Shown: one piece after another, positions 30,811 to 39,603 of the stretch
How positions within the stretch are numbered: the first letter of the stretch is position 1
How the letters are laid out: every line of letters starts with the position of its first letter
DNA from: Cardiobacteriaceae bacterium TAE3-ERU3
Lineage (GTDB): Bacteria; Pseudomonadota; Gammaproteobacteria; Cardiobacteriales; Cardiobacteriaceae
Assembly: GCA_019218315.1 (NCBI GenBank)
Contig: JAHUUI010000002.1
Coordinates: 496,001 to 560,000, forward strand
Reading direction: 5' to 3'
Length of the DNA: 64,000 nucleotides
The notes under the pieces: generated by a model
Told to the model about the DNA's origin: nothing
What the model saw: the letters and a program-made list of their open reading frames with translations, nothing else
The model's database searches: none
Program-made: the position numbers and the translations under genes

Positions 30811-31877
30811 ATGAACTTTACTTTTGACAATCTTAATTTCCATAGAATAATTCTGCATAATGTTTACAAGCCTAACGATGAGGGTCGTGTTGATCCATTT
30901 GCCAGTAACGCTTTAACACAGCTATCCAAGGACGGGCTTGATAAGCTACAACAACGTATCAGTAGTGTTCTTGGTAATGGCTCACATAGTTTACAAATGG
31001 ATATAGCGCAAAGTGGTGAAACAAGCTGTTTCCATTGTGCTACTAGACTCTTATCGGACAATGACTCAAATTTTATAAAGAACTCAGTAGAAATAGCAGA
31101 ACTACATACTACAGCCCACACAAGTAAACGCTGGCCTGGTGGAACTTTAGTTATTATTGATGGAACTGCTAGTGCTGCTAATAATCGATGTTTGTTTATT
31201 ATAAAAGCTGAACAGCAGGCTGGCTTTATAGGGAGAGAAGTCGAAGACAAAGTAATCATGGATTATTTGGAAAATCTAATACTTACACCTCAAGCTAAGC
31301 TTTACAAGGTAGGTGTCTTTGTTGAGATTAATAAAGAGAGTAGCAACAGCAGTCCTAGAAGCAGTGAGGACTTTGAAGCTTATGTTTTTGACAGTAATAT
31401 CCAAGCAAATGATGATAGAAAAGCGGCAAGGTATTTCTATTCCAGCTTCTTAGGACTCACAATTCCCGAAAATGCTGAACAACGAACACGAGACTTTTTG
31501 AATATACTAAAAAATTTATAAATGATTCTGATATATCAACTGAAAGTAAGGTAGATCTACAACAGGCATTACATACATATCTAAAAACTGACCAAAGCAA
31601 CACTATCCAGTTTGGTAGTTTTGCCCAACAATTCATGAATGAAGAGTTAAGAGACAGCTACGCTTCTTATATGGAAAGTAAGAACTTTCCAACTAATGCA
31701 ATAGCTAAGAATAACTCTTTAATAAAAGGAAAATTAAGACAAAGAAAAATGAACTTTTCTTCTAGTGTTAAGCTAACGGCACCAGCAGACACATTTAAAG
31801 AAGTCGTTCAAATTATTGATGTAAATAGCGAATTTACTACCTTAAAAATCAAAGGCAAATTGACTGAGCAAGAATAG
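30811..31877 (+). pseudogene. NA37-family nucleoid-associated protein gene interrupted by a -1 frameshift
   Basis: Frame one (30811-31521, 236 codons, preceded by TAGGAGT) has family segments LFIIKAEQQAGF (128-139), AYVFDSN (190-196) and AARYFYSSFLG. It stops at TAA 31519-31521. The second frame, open from at least 31503, reads YTKKFINDSDIS and onward, then MNEELRDSYASYMESKNFP and KLRQRKMNFSSSVKLTAP, ending TTLKIKGKLTEQE at 31877. These are the C-terminal NA37/YejK-like segments. Together they make one protein of about 355 residues broken near 31500. A sequencing error, a true mutation or a programmed slip at A-AAT-TTA just before the TAA are all possible. GC content is clearly below the neighbours. 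Confidence 0.72.
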
Positions 31878-32887
31878 TGAAACGCGCAGATTTTATCAAA
31901 CTTTATGAACGAGAGTTACCTATGTATACAGCATGGGCAGACTTTGTATTACATAAAATTGATAATGAAATACTGCATACATTAAAAAAAAGAGAGTTAT
32001 ATCATGAATGCGTCAAGATATCACCATCAAAAAGAATTAAACAAGTAGACTCTTTAGTAACAAAAGCATTTATTAGAAAACGAAATAAATATAAGGATCC
32101 ATATAAAGAAATCACAGACAAAGCAGGAATTCGATTTGTAGTAGCACTCACATATCAACTCAAATTACTAAGTGAAATAGTTGAGAAATCAGATCACTGG
32201 ACATGGTCAAAAGATAAAGAATTTGATGAATGGAAAGAAAATGATCCAAGATTATTTGATTACCAGTCTATACACTATATTGTTTATGCATCCAGTGATA
32301 TCGAATATCAAGATACCATAATAAAAAAGGGGACGCCTTGTGAGGTTCAATTAAGAACCCTATTACAACATGCTTACGCTGAGCTTGCCCATGATACTAT
32401 TTATAAGGGCAATATAGCGGCTTCACCTGAGGTTCATAGAGCATTTGCAAAAAGCATGGCTCTAATGGAAACAACAGATGATTTATTATGTAATGCAAAG
32501 GAATTATTAGATAGTGCAACAGCTGATATAAATGCTTGGGAAGACGCTATTAATACTGAATCAAAAAAATATTTTGGCGATATAAATCTCATTGATGATA
32601 CAAAAAGTTCAGTTTACTTACTTAACGAACTCAATAAACTATTGAAAAAATCATCAATAGGTGAGTTTTCGATCTTTCTTGAAGATCCCAATTATATTTA
32701 TGTAATTAATAAAATTAAAAACAGGCAAAATGACTTAATAGAATTTAGACATTCTTTTATTATATTAATATATTTTTTAGCAAAAAAATTTCGTAATTTA
32801 CTACCTAAGCATTGGCCACTAGACATTGAAATTCTTCAAAAGATATACAGTGACTTGGGAATTACACCAACATGGCCTTCCACCTAA
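31877..32887 (+). CDS. RelA/SpoT-type nucleotidyltransferase, toxin-like, no hydrolase domain
   Basis: The GTG start overlaps the preceding TAG by one base (TAGTG). The 336-residue protein carries the synthetase motifs of the RelA/SpoT fold: DKAGIR (81-86), DYQSIH (128-133), CEVQLRT (155-161) and HAYAELAHDTIYK (165-177). There is no HD hydrolase, TGS or ACT domain; residues 180-336 are helical and AT-coded. The catalytic Asp and Glu appear intact, so it should transfer pyrophosphate from ATP to a nucleotide or to tRNA. Stand-alone proteins of this kind include alarmone synthetases and toxSAS toxins. Composition is about one-third GC, unlike its neighbours. Confidence 0.8.
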   Translation: MKRADFIKLYERELPMYTAWADFVLHKIDNEILHTLKKRELYHECVKISPSKRIKQVDSLVTKAFIRKRNKYKDPYKEITDKAGIRFVVALTYQLKLLSEIVEKSDHWTWSKDKEFDEWKENDPRLFDYQSIHYIVYASSDIEYQDTIIKKGTPCEVQLRTLLQHAYAELAHDTIYKGNIAASPEVHRAFAKSMALMETTDDLLCNAKELLDSATADINAWEDAINTESKKYFGDINLIDDTKSSVYLLNELNKLLKKSSIGEFSIFLEDPNYIYVINKIKNRQNDLIEFRHSFIILIYFLAKKFRNLLPKHWPLDIEILQKIYSDLGITPTWPST

Positions 32888-32929
32888 AATCAAACACATA
32901 TTTATTCTCATAGAAAACAGGAGCATCCC

Positions 32930-33118
32930 ATGCCAGTCGTCAACATCAAAATCATCGAAGGCCGCACAGTCGAGCAAAAGCGCGCCATGACCAAAGCCGT
33001 GACCAAAGCGATTGCTGAGAGCATCGGCGTACCTGAAAGTGCGATATGGATTTCAATTGACGAAATGAAGCCGGAAAACTTTGCCCAAGGCGGAGAATTG
33101 CGCCTCGATAAGAAATAA
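32930..33118 (+). CDS. 4-oxalocrotonate tautomerase-family protein
   Basis: A 62-residue tautomerase-superfamily monomer. After removal of the initiator Met, Pro1 of PVVNIKIIEGR is the catalytic base. KRAMTKAVTKAIAESIGVP and the Arg pair positions follow the DmpI/XylH pattern. The substrate is unknown; many chromosomal copies outside meta-cleavage operons have no assigned role. An AGGAG-like site (CAGGAGCATCCC) precedes the ATG. Base composition returns to the core value here, which marks the right edge of the AT-rich insert. Confidence 0.85.
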   Translation: MPVVNIKIIEGRTVEQKRAMTKAVTKAIAESIGVPESAIWISIDEMKPENFAQGGELRLDKK

Positions 33119-33141
33119 GCCCGCTGGCTGCGATACAAACC

Positions 33142-33396
33142 ATGAATGAGACACTTAATGCACTGTGCGTCATGATGGCGCTAATTGGTGTCGCAGCCGT
33201 CACTGCTGGCTGGCTAATCGTGACGTTCAGCCGCCTGTTTCGCAAGCAATGGCTGGACGCCATACTTTGCTTACTCTTTCTCCCCGCACCATTCATCGCA
33301 TGGTATCGCAAACAAACGCATGCCCTGTGGATGCTATCAATCGGGTTACTGCTACTAGGCGCAGGATTTGGCGGCTCAATGCTGCTGCATTCATAG
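33142..33396 (+). CDS. small membrane protein of unknown function
   Basis: An 84-residue protein with three hydrophobic stretches (about 8-28, 38-53 and 60-80) and a positively charged RLFRKQW loop between the first two. I do not recognise a family. It starts 23 bases after the tautomerase stop, so both may share a transcript. It ends shortly before the terminator of the convergent permease gene. Confidence 0.6.
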   Translation: MNETLNALCVMMALIGVAAVTAGWLIVTFSRLFRKQWLDAILCLLFLPAPFIAWYRKQTHALWMLSIGLLLLGAGFGGSMLLHS

Positions 33397-33404
33397 CGCC
33401 GCCA

Positions 33405-33438
33405 AACAAAAAGCAGCTCAGCCAATATAGCTGAGCTG
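33405..33438 (-). terminator. Rho-independent terminator of the APC permease gene
   Basis: A nine-base stem CAGCTCAGC/GCTGAGCTG (33414-33422 and 33430-33438) with a seven-base loop is followed, on the minus strand, by CTTTTTGTTT. It lies 14 bases beyond the permease stop. Confidence 0.85.
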
Positions 33439-33451
33439 ACGCCAATACTCT

Positions 33452-34819
33452 CTATTCATCATCAACAAAGTGCTTGGCATTTTTGCTGATGAATTTACGG
33501 TAGAAAAAGACGGCACCAAGTGCGATAAAGACCACCAGCATGATGTAGGCATCGCCGGAGAGTGCTGCTGGTGAGAATGGCAACAGGAGCAACAATAGGA
33601 ACAATACGGCAATAACCAGCGCGAGCAGCATCATCAGCGACACTTTGCCCTCTTTGCGCTGCTCGCTGAATGCAATCCACACCACATACAGATAACCGAA
33701 CGAAATCCACAGCGACGCCATATTGACGATCTCAAGCAGATAATTGCGCCCTAACCACGGTGTGGTGATACACACCGCGCAAATCAGCAAAATAATTCTT
33801 TTATGGCGTGCCTGCCTGCCGACGCTGTCGCCAAATGCGAGTAAATCTTCGCGAATCATTGATTCGAGCAGTTTATAAGTTGCAAGCATGAAGCCATTGA
33901 TACCGCTGAGAATCGACATCAGCATGGCAACCGCGAGGACGACCATGCCGAAGTTCCCCATTGCCTGCTCGATGCCTTCGCCGGTTGCCCAGTCGCTGGC
34001 CATCACAGCGCCGTAATCAAACTGCATATTCAGCGCGGTGACGTAATCGACCAATAGGTAAAAAACAAAGCCAAAAAACATCGAAATGGTGATGATGTAT
34101 TGCGTGCGCGTGCGGGAGTTGGCAATATCGCGTGAGAGTTGCGGCGTCGTTTCAAAGCCGACATACGCCCACGGCATCACCGCCAGAATCGGCACCCATG
34201 CCCACGTCCAGACCGTATCTACTTCTGCCAAATCAGGGAATAACGGCTGATCTGAACCAACTGCATCTGTGACTGATCCAGCAAAAATAAGTAGAACCGA
34301 TGCGATCATCACCGTTGAAATAAGTAGCTGAATTTTTGCGCCAATTTCAATGCCACGATAGTTGGCAATGCCGAACACGCCGAGGATCAAGACGCAAGAT
34401 AAAATATCGCTTAAATAAACATCCCAACCGGCGATTGAATAGAGGTAAACAAAAGCTTGCACACCATCTGGCAATAAGAAACGCAGCAGCAATACGACCG
34501 CGGACAAATTCAGGGAAATAATTGAAAGATACGCCAGCGCCACACCCCAGCCGTAAACAAAAGCGTGTCGGCTGTTGAGATATTTCTGCACCCAAAACAC
34601 ACCGCCAGATTGATTTTCTGGTGTTCTTTTGAGCAAGAAAATATAGGCCATCGCAATGACGTACACACAAAATGACCCCACTGCCAAGCCGGCCACCGAG
34701 CTGTAAAACCCGCCTTTGGTCAAAAACAGGTTGCCGGGCAATACATACGCGCCCCAGCCGATGATCGAGCCGATACTGATCGCGATTGCCTGATTAAAAG
34801 TGATATTTCCCTTACTCAT
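33452..34819 (-). CDS. APC-superfamily amino acid/polyamine permease
   Basis: A 455-residue inner-membrane protein with about twelve hydrophobic segments. The N-terminal IGSIIGWGAYVLPGNLFLTKGG is the substrate-binding helix I motif of the APC group, and YVGFETTPQLSRDIANSRT is the conserved helix VI-loop segment. Amino acid or polyamine exchange is likely. Its position next to the agmatinase and other polyamine genes favours a cationic substrate, but the sequence does not settle this. A terminator follows; a 192-base gap precedes it. Confidence 0.85.
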   Translation of the reverse strand: MSKGNITFNQAIAISIGSIIGWGAYVLPGNLFLTKGGFYSSVAGLAVGSFCVYVIAMAYIFLLKRTPENQSGGVFWVQKYLNSRHAFVYGWGVALAYLSIISLNLSAVVLLLRFLLPDGVQAFVYLYSIAGWDVYLSDILSCVLILGVFGIANYRGIEIGAKIQLLISTVMIASVLLIFAGSVTDAVGSDQPLFPDLAEVDTVWTWAWVPILAVMPWAYVGFETTPQLSRDIANSRTRTQYIITISMFFGFVFYLLVDYVTALNMQFDYGAVMASDWATGEGIEQAMGNFGMVVLAVAMLMSILSGINGFMLATYKLLESMIREDLLAFGDSVGRQARHKRIILLICAVCITTPWLGRNYLLEIVNMASLWISFGYLYVVWIAFSEQRKEGKVSLMMLLALVIAVLFLLLLLLPFSPAALSGDAYIMLVVFIALGAVFFYRKFISKNAKHFVDDE

Positions 34820-35011
34820 GATGTTCCGTTTTTTGGTTTATTTCAGCAATAATAGCCTACTGGATCATATAACTCTAACGTATGATTGACATAGCGCACG
34901 ACATATTACGCCACTGACCACTATACGTCAGCGCCGCAACATGGTGTCGGCACTGCTTGCCATTTCGTTAGTTCGCCTGACTAACAGTACCGACCGCTAC
35001 CCGCATGAACA

Positions 35012-35368
35012 TCAGCAAGAGATGCCAATCATCCATTCAGTCTGATCTTGATTGTGCTGATCCAGGTCTGCTCTTCTTTCCAGTGGAGAAGTACAGCCAC
35101 GCGGAGCGATGTATTCTACTGCAATGCTTTCCGCTTCTTGCAGCGTCAGTACCGCGCCATCAGTACGCTTAACCGTGATGTAGTACGGTCTTTGGAACGG
35201 AACGATATAGCTATCGAGCACGTAGCTCACGCCGTCCCTGTTGATTTCGGCATGATTCTCGTCAATCAAATCGAGATTGCCGCCGATATTGATGCTGTTG
35301 CTGCTTTGCCCGCCGGCAACGCAAGCCGAAAGACCGAGTGCAACACCTAAAGCCAAGATGAATTTCAT
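35012..35368 (-). CDS. small lipoprotein of unknown function
   Basis: A 118-residue protein with a lipoprotein signal peptide: MKFILALGVALGLSAC, lipobox LSAC with Cys16. The mature part has four acidic or polar strands and two further cysteines (RGCTS and the terminal GISC), possibly a disulphide. No family is recognised. Its ATG overlaps the agmatinase stop by four bases, so it is translated from the same message. Confidence 0.7.
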   Translation of the reverse strand: MKFILALGVALGLSACVAGGQSSNSINIGGNLDLIDENHAEINRDGVSYVLDSYIVPFQRPYYITVKRTDGAVLTLQEAESIAVEYIAPRGCTSPLERRADLDQHNQDQTEWMIGISC

Positions 35369-36252
35369 GATGATTCCTTATTTTTACGATTACGCGCAAC
35401 GCTGCCCATCATTTTGTAGGTCACTTCAGCGCTGGTGTAGTCATAGACGTGCAGTCCGTCAATCGGCGCAAATTCAACTACATCGATGCCGACCACTTCA
35501 CGCTGACCCGCTGCGGATTCGATTAGATCAACCATTTGCCAAAAGGTCAGACCGCCGGGGACTGGTGTACCGGTTGCGGGCATGATTGCACCGTCGAGAC
35601 CATCAATATCGACAGTGATGTAGATTTTCTTGGGGAAGTTTTCCGGCAAAGTAAAGCTGTGCTGTGGGTTTTGGCGACAAATCTCGCGCGCATCGAGCCA
35701 GTGGATGCGGTCTTTGTGTTCATCGCGCACGCCCTGCTCGGCAACGCTCATCGCACGCACGCCCAGCTGGAACAGGTGCATGCCTTCATCGACCAAGCGC
35801 TTCATGACGCTGGCGTGGCTCCATTTGCTGCCTTCGTAGCTGTCGCGCAAGTCAGCGTGTGCGTCGAACTGAATTACCCCAAGTGGCTCATCAGGATAGG
35901 CATCGGCAACGCCCATTACTGCGCCGTAGCTGACGGTATGCTCGCCGCCGAGTACAACCGGAATTTGCCCGCGCTTGGCAATGCGTGCATTCACTTCACG
36001 GATGCGCTGCATGACGGTTTCCGCATCACCGCTGCAATCAATCGCCGGATGGGTATAAATGCCTTCATTACACGGTTCGCTGATGCCATCAGTGGTTTCC
36101 AGCTGATCAGAAGCGACGATAATCGCCTCAGGCCCTTGGGCAGTGCCGCCGCCGTAGCTTACTGAATGCTCGTATGGCACAGGCACGATGTGAAACAGTG
36201 CTTCGTCTTCTTTGGGTTGTTCGATTTCAGAACCGAGAAAAATATTGCTCAT
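35365..36252 (-). CDS. speB: agmatinase (ureohydrolase family)
   Basis: A 295-residue manganese enzyme of the ureohydrolase fold. All three metal motifs are present: GGEHTVSYG, DAHADLRDSYEGSKWSHAS and DIDGLDGAIMPATGTPVPGG. These match agmatinase rather than arginase. It converts agmatine to putrescine and urea, directly downstream of the arginine decarboxylase step encoded at 41.3-43.2 kb. It lies two bases after the metallophosphoesterase gene. Confidence 0.93.
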   Translation of the reverse strand: MSNIFLGSEIEQPKEDEALFHIVPVPYEHSVSYGGGTAQGPEAIIVASDQLETTDGISEPCNEGIYTHPAIDCSGDAETVMQRIREVNARIAKRGQIPVVLGGEHTVSYGAVMGVADAYPDEPLGVIQFDAHADLRDSYEGSKWSHASVMKRLVDEGMHLFQLGVRAMSVAEQGVRDEHKDRIHWLDAREICRQNPQHSFTLPENFPKKIYITVDIDGLDGAIMPATGTPVPGGLTFWQMVDLIESAAGQREVVGIDVVEFAPIDGLHVYDYTSAEVTYKMMGSVARNRKNKESS

Positions 36253-36254
36253 GC

Positions 36255-37028
36255 TTAACTCTCTAAATTAAAAATAAAATTGCGTTGGTAGCCATTTTTT
36301 TCATGGCCATTCATTTTGCGGCTGTAGCCGCGCTGATTGCTAATAAAGCGGCAACCTTTGTCTGAGGTGAGGACGTTTTCATGGCTGTGCCCATAAATCC
36401 ACGTATCGGCAAGGTGATAAAGATCAGGTAAATCGCTCGTCCAATACGCCGAACGGATGAGATCATCGGCTATTTTGGCATGTTTGGGTGCGACCACTTT
36501 GCGGCTGGGCAAAAAATGACTGATAACCAATTTATGTGCGGCTTCGCGTTGCAGAGTTTCCTGCAAAAATTGCACCGCGACCTGATGCTCGGCGAGCATA
36601 TCATCCGCGGTAAAGATGGCATCACGATAGGCGATGTATTTGAAATCGGGCAAGACGCGCTGCGCCCATGCCATCGAGGCTGCCTGATCACCTGCCAAGC
36701 AAAAATCCGACCATAAAACTGTGCCGGCAATCAGCACGTCATTAAACAACACAGCTTCATTATCGAGCATGCGCACGTCGTACGCCGCGCAAATGTCACG
36801 ATACGTCTCTTTAGCCTCAAAGTATTCGTGATGGTAAAACTCATGGTTACCCATCACATACAGGGTCGGTAAGTCCGGTGCGTCACGGCGCATACGCTCA
36901 AGGAAAATCGGCAAGGTGTATTTATCGCCAATATCGCCAGCGAGCACCAGCAAATCGGCCTCATCGAGGCCATCGAGCGTACAGAGGCTGACTTCGGTAT
37001 GCAGGTCGCTGTGGATTGCTATCTTCAC
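36255..37028 (-). CDS. calcineurin-like metallophosphoesterase
   Basis: The product (257 residues) carries metallophosphoesterase motifs: SDLHTE, LAGDIGD, VMGNHEFYHHEYF, ISHFLPS and YGHSHEN. These five blocks supply the two-metal site. The substrate is unknown. It is placed between two polyamine genes and overlaps the decarboxylase stop by four bases (ATGA), so it is co-expressed with the pathway, but no established polyamine role for this family is known to me. Confidence 0.88.
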   Translation of the reverse strand: MKIAIHSDLHTEVSLCTLDGLDEADLLVLAGDIGDKYTLPIFLERMRRDAPDLPTLYVMGNHEFYHHEYFEAKETYRDICAAYDVRMLDNEAVLFNDVLIAGTVLWSDFCLAGDQAASMAWAQRVLPDFKYIAYRDAIFTADDMLAEHQVAVQFLQETLQREAAHKLVISHFLPSRKVVAPKHAKIADDLIRSAYWTSDLPDLYHLADTWIYGHSHENVLTSDKGCRFISNQRGYSRKMNGHEKNGYQRNFIFNLES

Positions 37029-38188
37029 GACAGGCGCGTTTTGAAGTCTTCATAGCCAAATTCACGCACCACGCTAAGGCTGTCGTCGCGACTATCCCAT
37101 GCAACGATCGCAGGTAATTTAACCCCGTTGAAGGTATTGGTTTTGACCATGGTGTAGTGCGCCATGTCCATAAACATCAAGCGCTGCCCGATTTCCAGCG
37201 GTGCATCGAAGCTAAAATCGCCAATCACGTCTCCGGCAAGGCAAGTCAGCCCGCCAATGCGATAAGTGTAGGCTTTAACTTCGGGCAAGCCTGCGTCAAG
37301 CAACTCAGGGCGGTACGGCATTTCCAGTACGTCGGGCAAGTGCGCGGTGCAAGAGCCATCGATAATGGCAATATCCATCGCGTTGTATTTGGTATCAAGT
37401 ACTTCGGTAATGTAGACGCCGGTGCCGATGGCAATTGCCTCACCCGGCTCGATGATGACGTCCACGTCCCAGCGCTCACGGAATGCCTTGATCAACTCAA
37501 TCAGTTCATCAACCTGATAATCTTCGCGGGTGACGTGGTGACCACCGCCAAAGTTAACCCATTTCATTTGCGGCAAGAACTCACCAAAGTCGCGCTCAAC
37601 GCGGTCAAGGGTCCGCTTAAGCGGCTCAATATCCTGCTCGCAGAGATTGTGGAAATGCAGGCCACTGATACCTTCAAGTGATTGCCCGTCAAAGTCGTCA
37701 CGGATAATACCGAGGCGCGAGCCCGGTGCGCTGGGGTCGTAAATCTCGACTGTGCCTTCGGATTGCTGCGGGTTGATGCGCAGGCCAAACTCCAGATGCG
37801 GCTTGAGTGCTTTTGCCGCTTCTATTTGTGGCTGGTAACGCTGCCATTGATTGAATGAATTGAAGATAACGTGATCGGAGAGCGACAACACTTCCTCAAT
37901 ATCAGACGGCGGAAACGCCGCTGAAAAGGTATGCACTTCGCCGTCAAAATACTGGCGGCCAAGCAAGGCTTCGTGCAAACCACTGGCGCAGACACCGGAT
38001 AAATAACGGCTGATCAGAGGCGCGTAGTGGTACATGGCAAAGCCCTTGAGTGCGAGTAATACTTTTGCGCCGCTTTCTTCTTGCACACGGTTGAGCAGCT
38101 GCAAATTGCGCTCGAGCAATGCAGTATTGATGACGTAGCACGGCGTCGGTACGCGCATGGTATCGAAAGTAGAAAATGTATCGTACAT
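37025..38188 (-). CDS. nspC: carboxynorspermidine/carboxyspermidine decarboxylase
   Basis: A fold-III PLP decarboxylase. VLLALKGFAMYHYAPLISRYL holds the PLP lysine; EFGLRINPQ, GLHFHNLCEQ, NFGGGHHVTREDY, EPGEAI and CLAGDVIGDF are typical of the NspC/CASDC group. It removes CO2 from carboxyspermidine to give spermidine. The ATG at 38188 is chosen (387 residues): the ATG 11 codons upstream coincides with a -10-like TATAAT (38220-38225) and neither has a clear ribosome-binding site, so the start is uncertain. Confidence 0.9.
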   Translation of the reverse strand: MYDTFSTFDTMRVPTPCYVINTALLERNLQLLNRVQEESGAKVLLALKGFAMYHYAPLISRYLSGVCASGLHEALLGRQYFDGEVHTFSAAFPPSDIEEVLSLSDHVIFNSFNQWQRYQPQIEAAKALKPHLEFGLRINPQQSEGTVEIYDPSAPGSRLGIIRDDFDGQSLEGISGLHFHNLCEQDIEPLKRTLDRVERDFGEFLPQMKWVNFGGGHHVTREDYQVDELIELIKAFRERWDVDVIIEPGEAIAIGTGVYITEVLDTKYNAMDIAIIDGSCTAHLPDVLEMPYRPELLDAGLPEVKAYTYRIGGLTCLAGDVIGDFSFDAPLEIGQRLMFMDMAHYTMVKTNTFNGVKLPAIVAWDSRDDSLSVVREFGYEDFKTRLS

Positions 38189-38336
38189 GGTGGTTGGTTT
38201 TGATTGGAAAAGTGGCTGCATTATATAGTTAATCAGTGTGAGAATTCATGCCTGTTACATTGCCTTGCCGTACTTTTATCGTACTTTGCATAGTGGCGCG
38301 CGCGTGGCTGCTCTAACCCGCCAACGATAGAAGCCA

Positions 38337-39431
38337 TCAGCGCTGTGGCTTGAGCCCGAAGGCAATGCGCAACCAATTAACCCGGCGAATAATCTCGTAC
38401 AACACATAAGACGCGGCGATCGTCACCCCGACCAACAGCAGGTAATAACTGAGGTTACTCAACGCAGGATGGTCAAACGCCCAGCCGAAAATAATCACCA
38501 GCGGATGATGCACGAGATAAATGACAATCGCCGAAGTCATCAAATAGCGTACCACTGCTGAGCCACCCTGCTGGATACGGTAGAAAAACCAGAACAGCAA
38601 AAAGGCAATCGATCCGGCTGCGAGCATCGCATTGGCACGATAAAGCACAAAATCCCATTGTGTGCCCGTGGCAAACAGCTTGTATATTTTCATCGCCCCG
38701 AGGTAGTTGATCGTCGCGGTCACAAGCATCACTGCTGCAATGATCCACAAAGTACGGGGGCGAATACGATCGAGCAACGATTGATGGTGATATAGCCACG
38801 CACCAGCAAAATAAAATGGGAAATATTGCACAGTGGCGAGAACAGTAAAGTTATACAGTGTGGCGATATTGCCGCCGAGATGCCAGCTGCGCGCATTCCA
38901 TGTGATCAGAGCAATATAGCCCAACCAACCAATGATCGCGACAAAAGCCAAACCGAGCTTGCCGGTGCGCGCGGCCGTGTGCTTTGGCAAAGCCAAGTCG
39001 ACCAAGGCACACATAAACAGCGTGATCAAAAACCAGCCATGCATCACCCAGCGCCACAGATCGTAATTTGCCCATTTGTAGCCCATAAACTGGCTGCCAA
39101 ATAGCTGCAAGAGGAAATTAACGCCGAGGCAACCGAGCAGCAGTGGCAATGCAACGCGCTTCCAGCGTGCTTGCCAAAAGGCGGCTTTGCCTTTACGCAC
39201 CAGCACCATCTGCGACAAAAAGCCGGAGACGAGGAAAAACGCTTCCATGCGGAAGATATGCTCGGGATAGACTAAGCCATAAAGCACTTTGCTCTGGTGA
39301 ATTTCGCTTGCATAAACAAAATTGCCGGCTGGTGAAAGCACGGATACCGCGTGCCAAAACACGCCAATCAGCATCAGTCCGGCACGCAGCATATCCAAGC
39401 CATGGTAATAGCGGTAAGGCGGATTATTCAT
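38337..39431 (-). CDS. acyltransferase-3 family membrane protein
   Basis: A 364-residue membrane protein with about ten hydrophobic segments. YRYYHGLDMLRAGLMLIGVFWH is the family start with the conserved RA and His, and RMEAFFLVSGFLSQMVLVRKG with FLVSGF is the second hallmark. These proteins O-acylate periplasmic glucans, polysaccharides or other acceptors. The acceptor is not deducible. The ATG at 39431 is preferred to a GTG two codons earlier. It stands alone between two polyamine genes. Confidence 0.82.
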   Translation of the reverse strand: MNNPPYRYYHGLDMLRAGLMLIGVFWHAVSVLSPAGNFVYASEIHQSKVLYGLVYPEHIFRMEAFFLVSGFLSQMVLVRKGKAAFWQARWKRVALPLLLGCLGVNFLLQLFGSQFMGYKWANYDLWRWVMHGWFLITLFMCALVDLALPKHTAARTGKLGLAFVAIIGWLGYIALITWNARSWHLGGNIATLYNFTVLATVQYFPFYFAGAWLYHHQSLLDRIRPRTLWIIAAVMLVTATINYLGAMKIYKLFATGTQWDFVLYRANAMLAAGSIAFLLFWFFYRIQQGGSAVVRYLMTSAIVIYLVHHPLVIIFGWAFDHPALSNLSYYLLLVGVTIAASYVLYEIIRRVNWLRIAFGLKPQR

Positions 39432-39554
39432 ATGCACCGCTGTAAATCAACACGTCCATTCCCCATCCAAAAGCGGCGTATTATAAGCTAAATAAGCAGC
39501 CTGTATACGCCATTGCAACCTCACAAGACGTTCATCTAGAAACGATTATCATCA

Positions 39555-39582
39555 CAAAAAAGGCGGCATAAATGCCGCCTTT
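39555..39582 (-). terminator. Rho-independent terminator of the carboxyspermidine dehydrogenase gene
   Basis: A nine-base stem AAGGCGGCA/TGCCGCCTT with a TAAA loop (39560-39581) is followed on the minus strand by a T run. It lies 22 bases beyond the stop at 39604. Confidence 0.88.
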
Positions 39583-39603
39583 GATCGAACGTTGAGCAGT
39601 TGC

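Noticed and set aside
30691-32929. Insertion sequence or integrase-borne island ends around the AT-rich pair
   Set aside because: No transposase, integrase, tRNA target or clear flanking direct repeat could be seen; acquisition is inferred from composition only.
37025-38221. Longer nspC start at 38221
   Set aside because: The ATG coincides with a TATAAT promoter-like hexamer, and the extra 11 residues are not typical of the family; the downstream ATG is used with a note on uncertainty.
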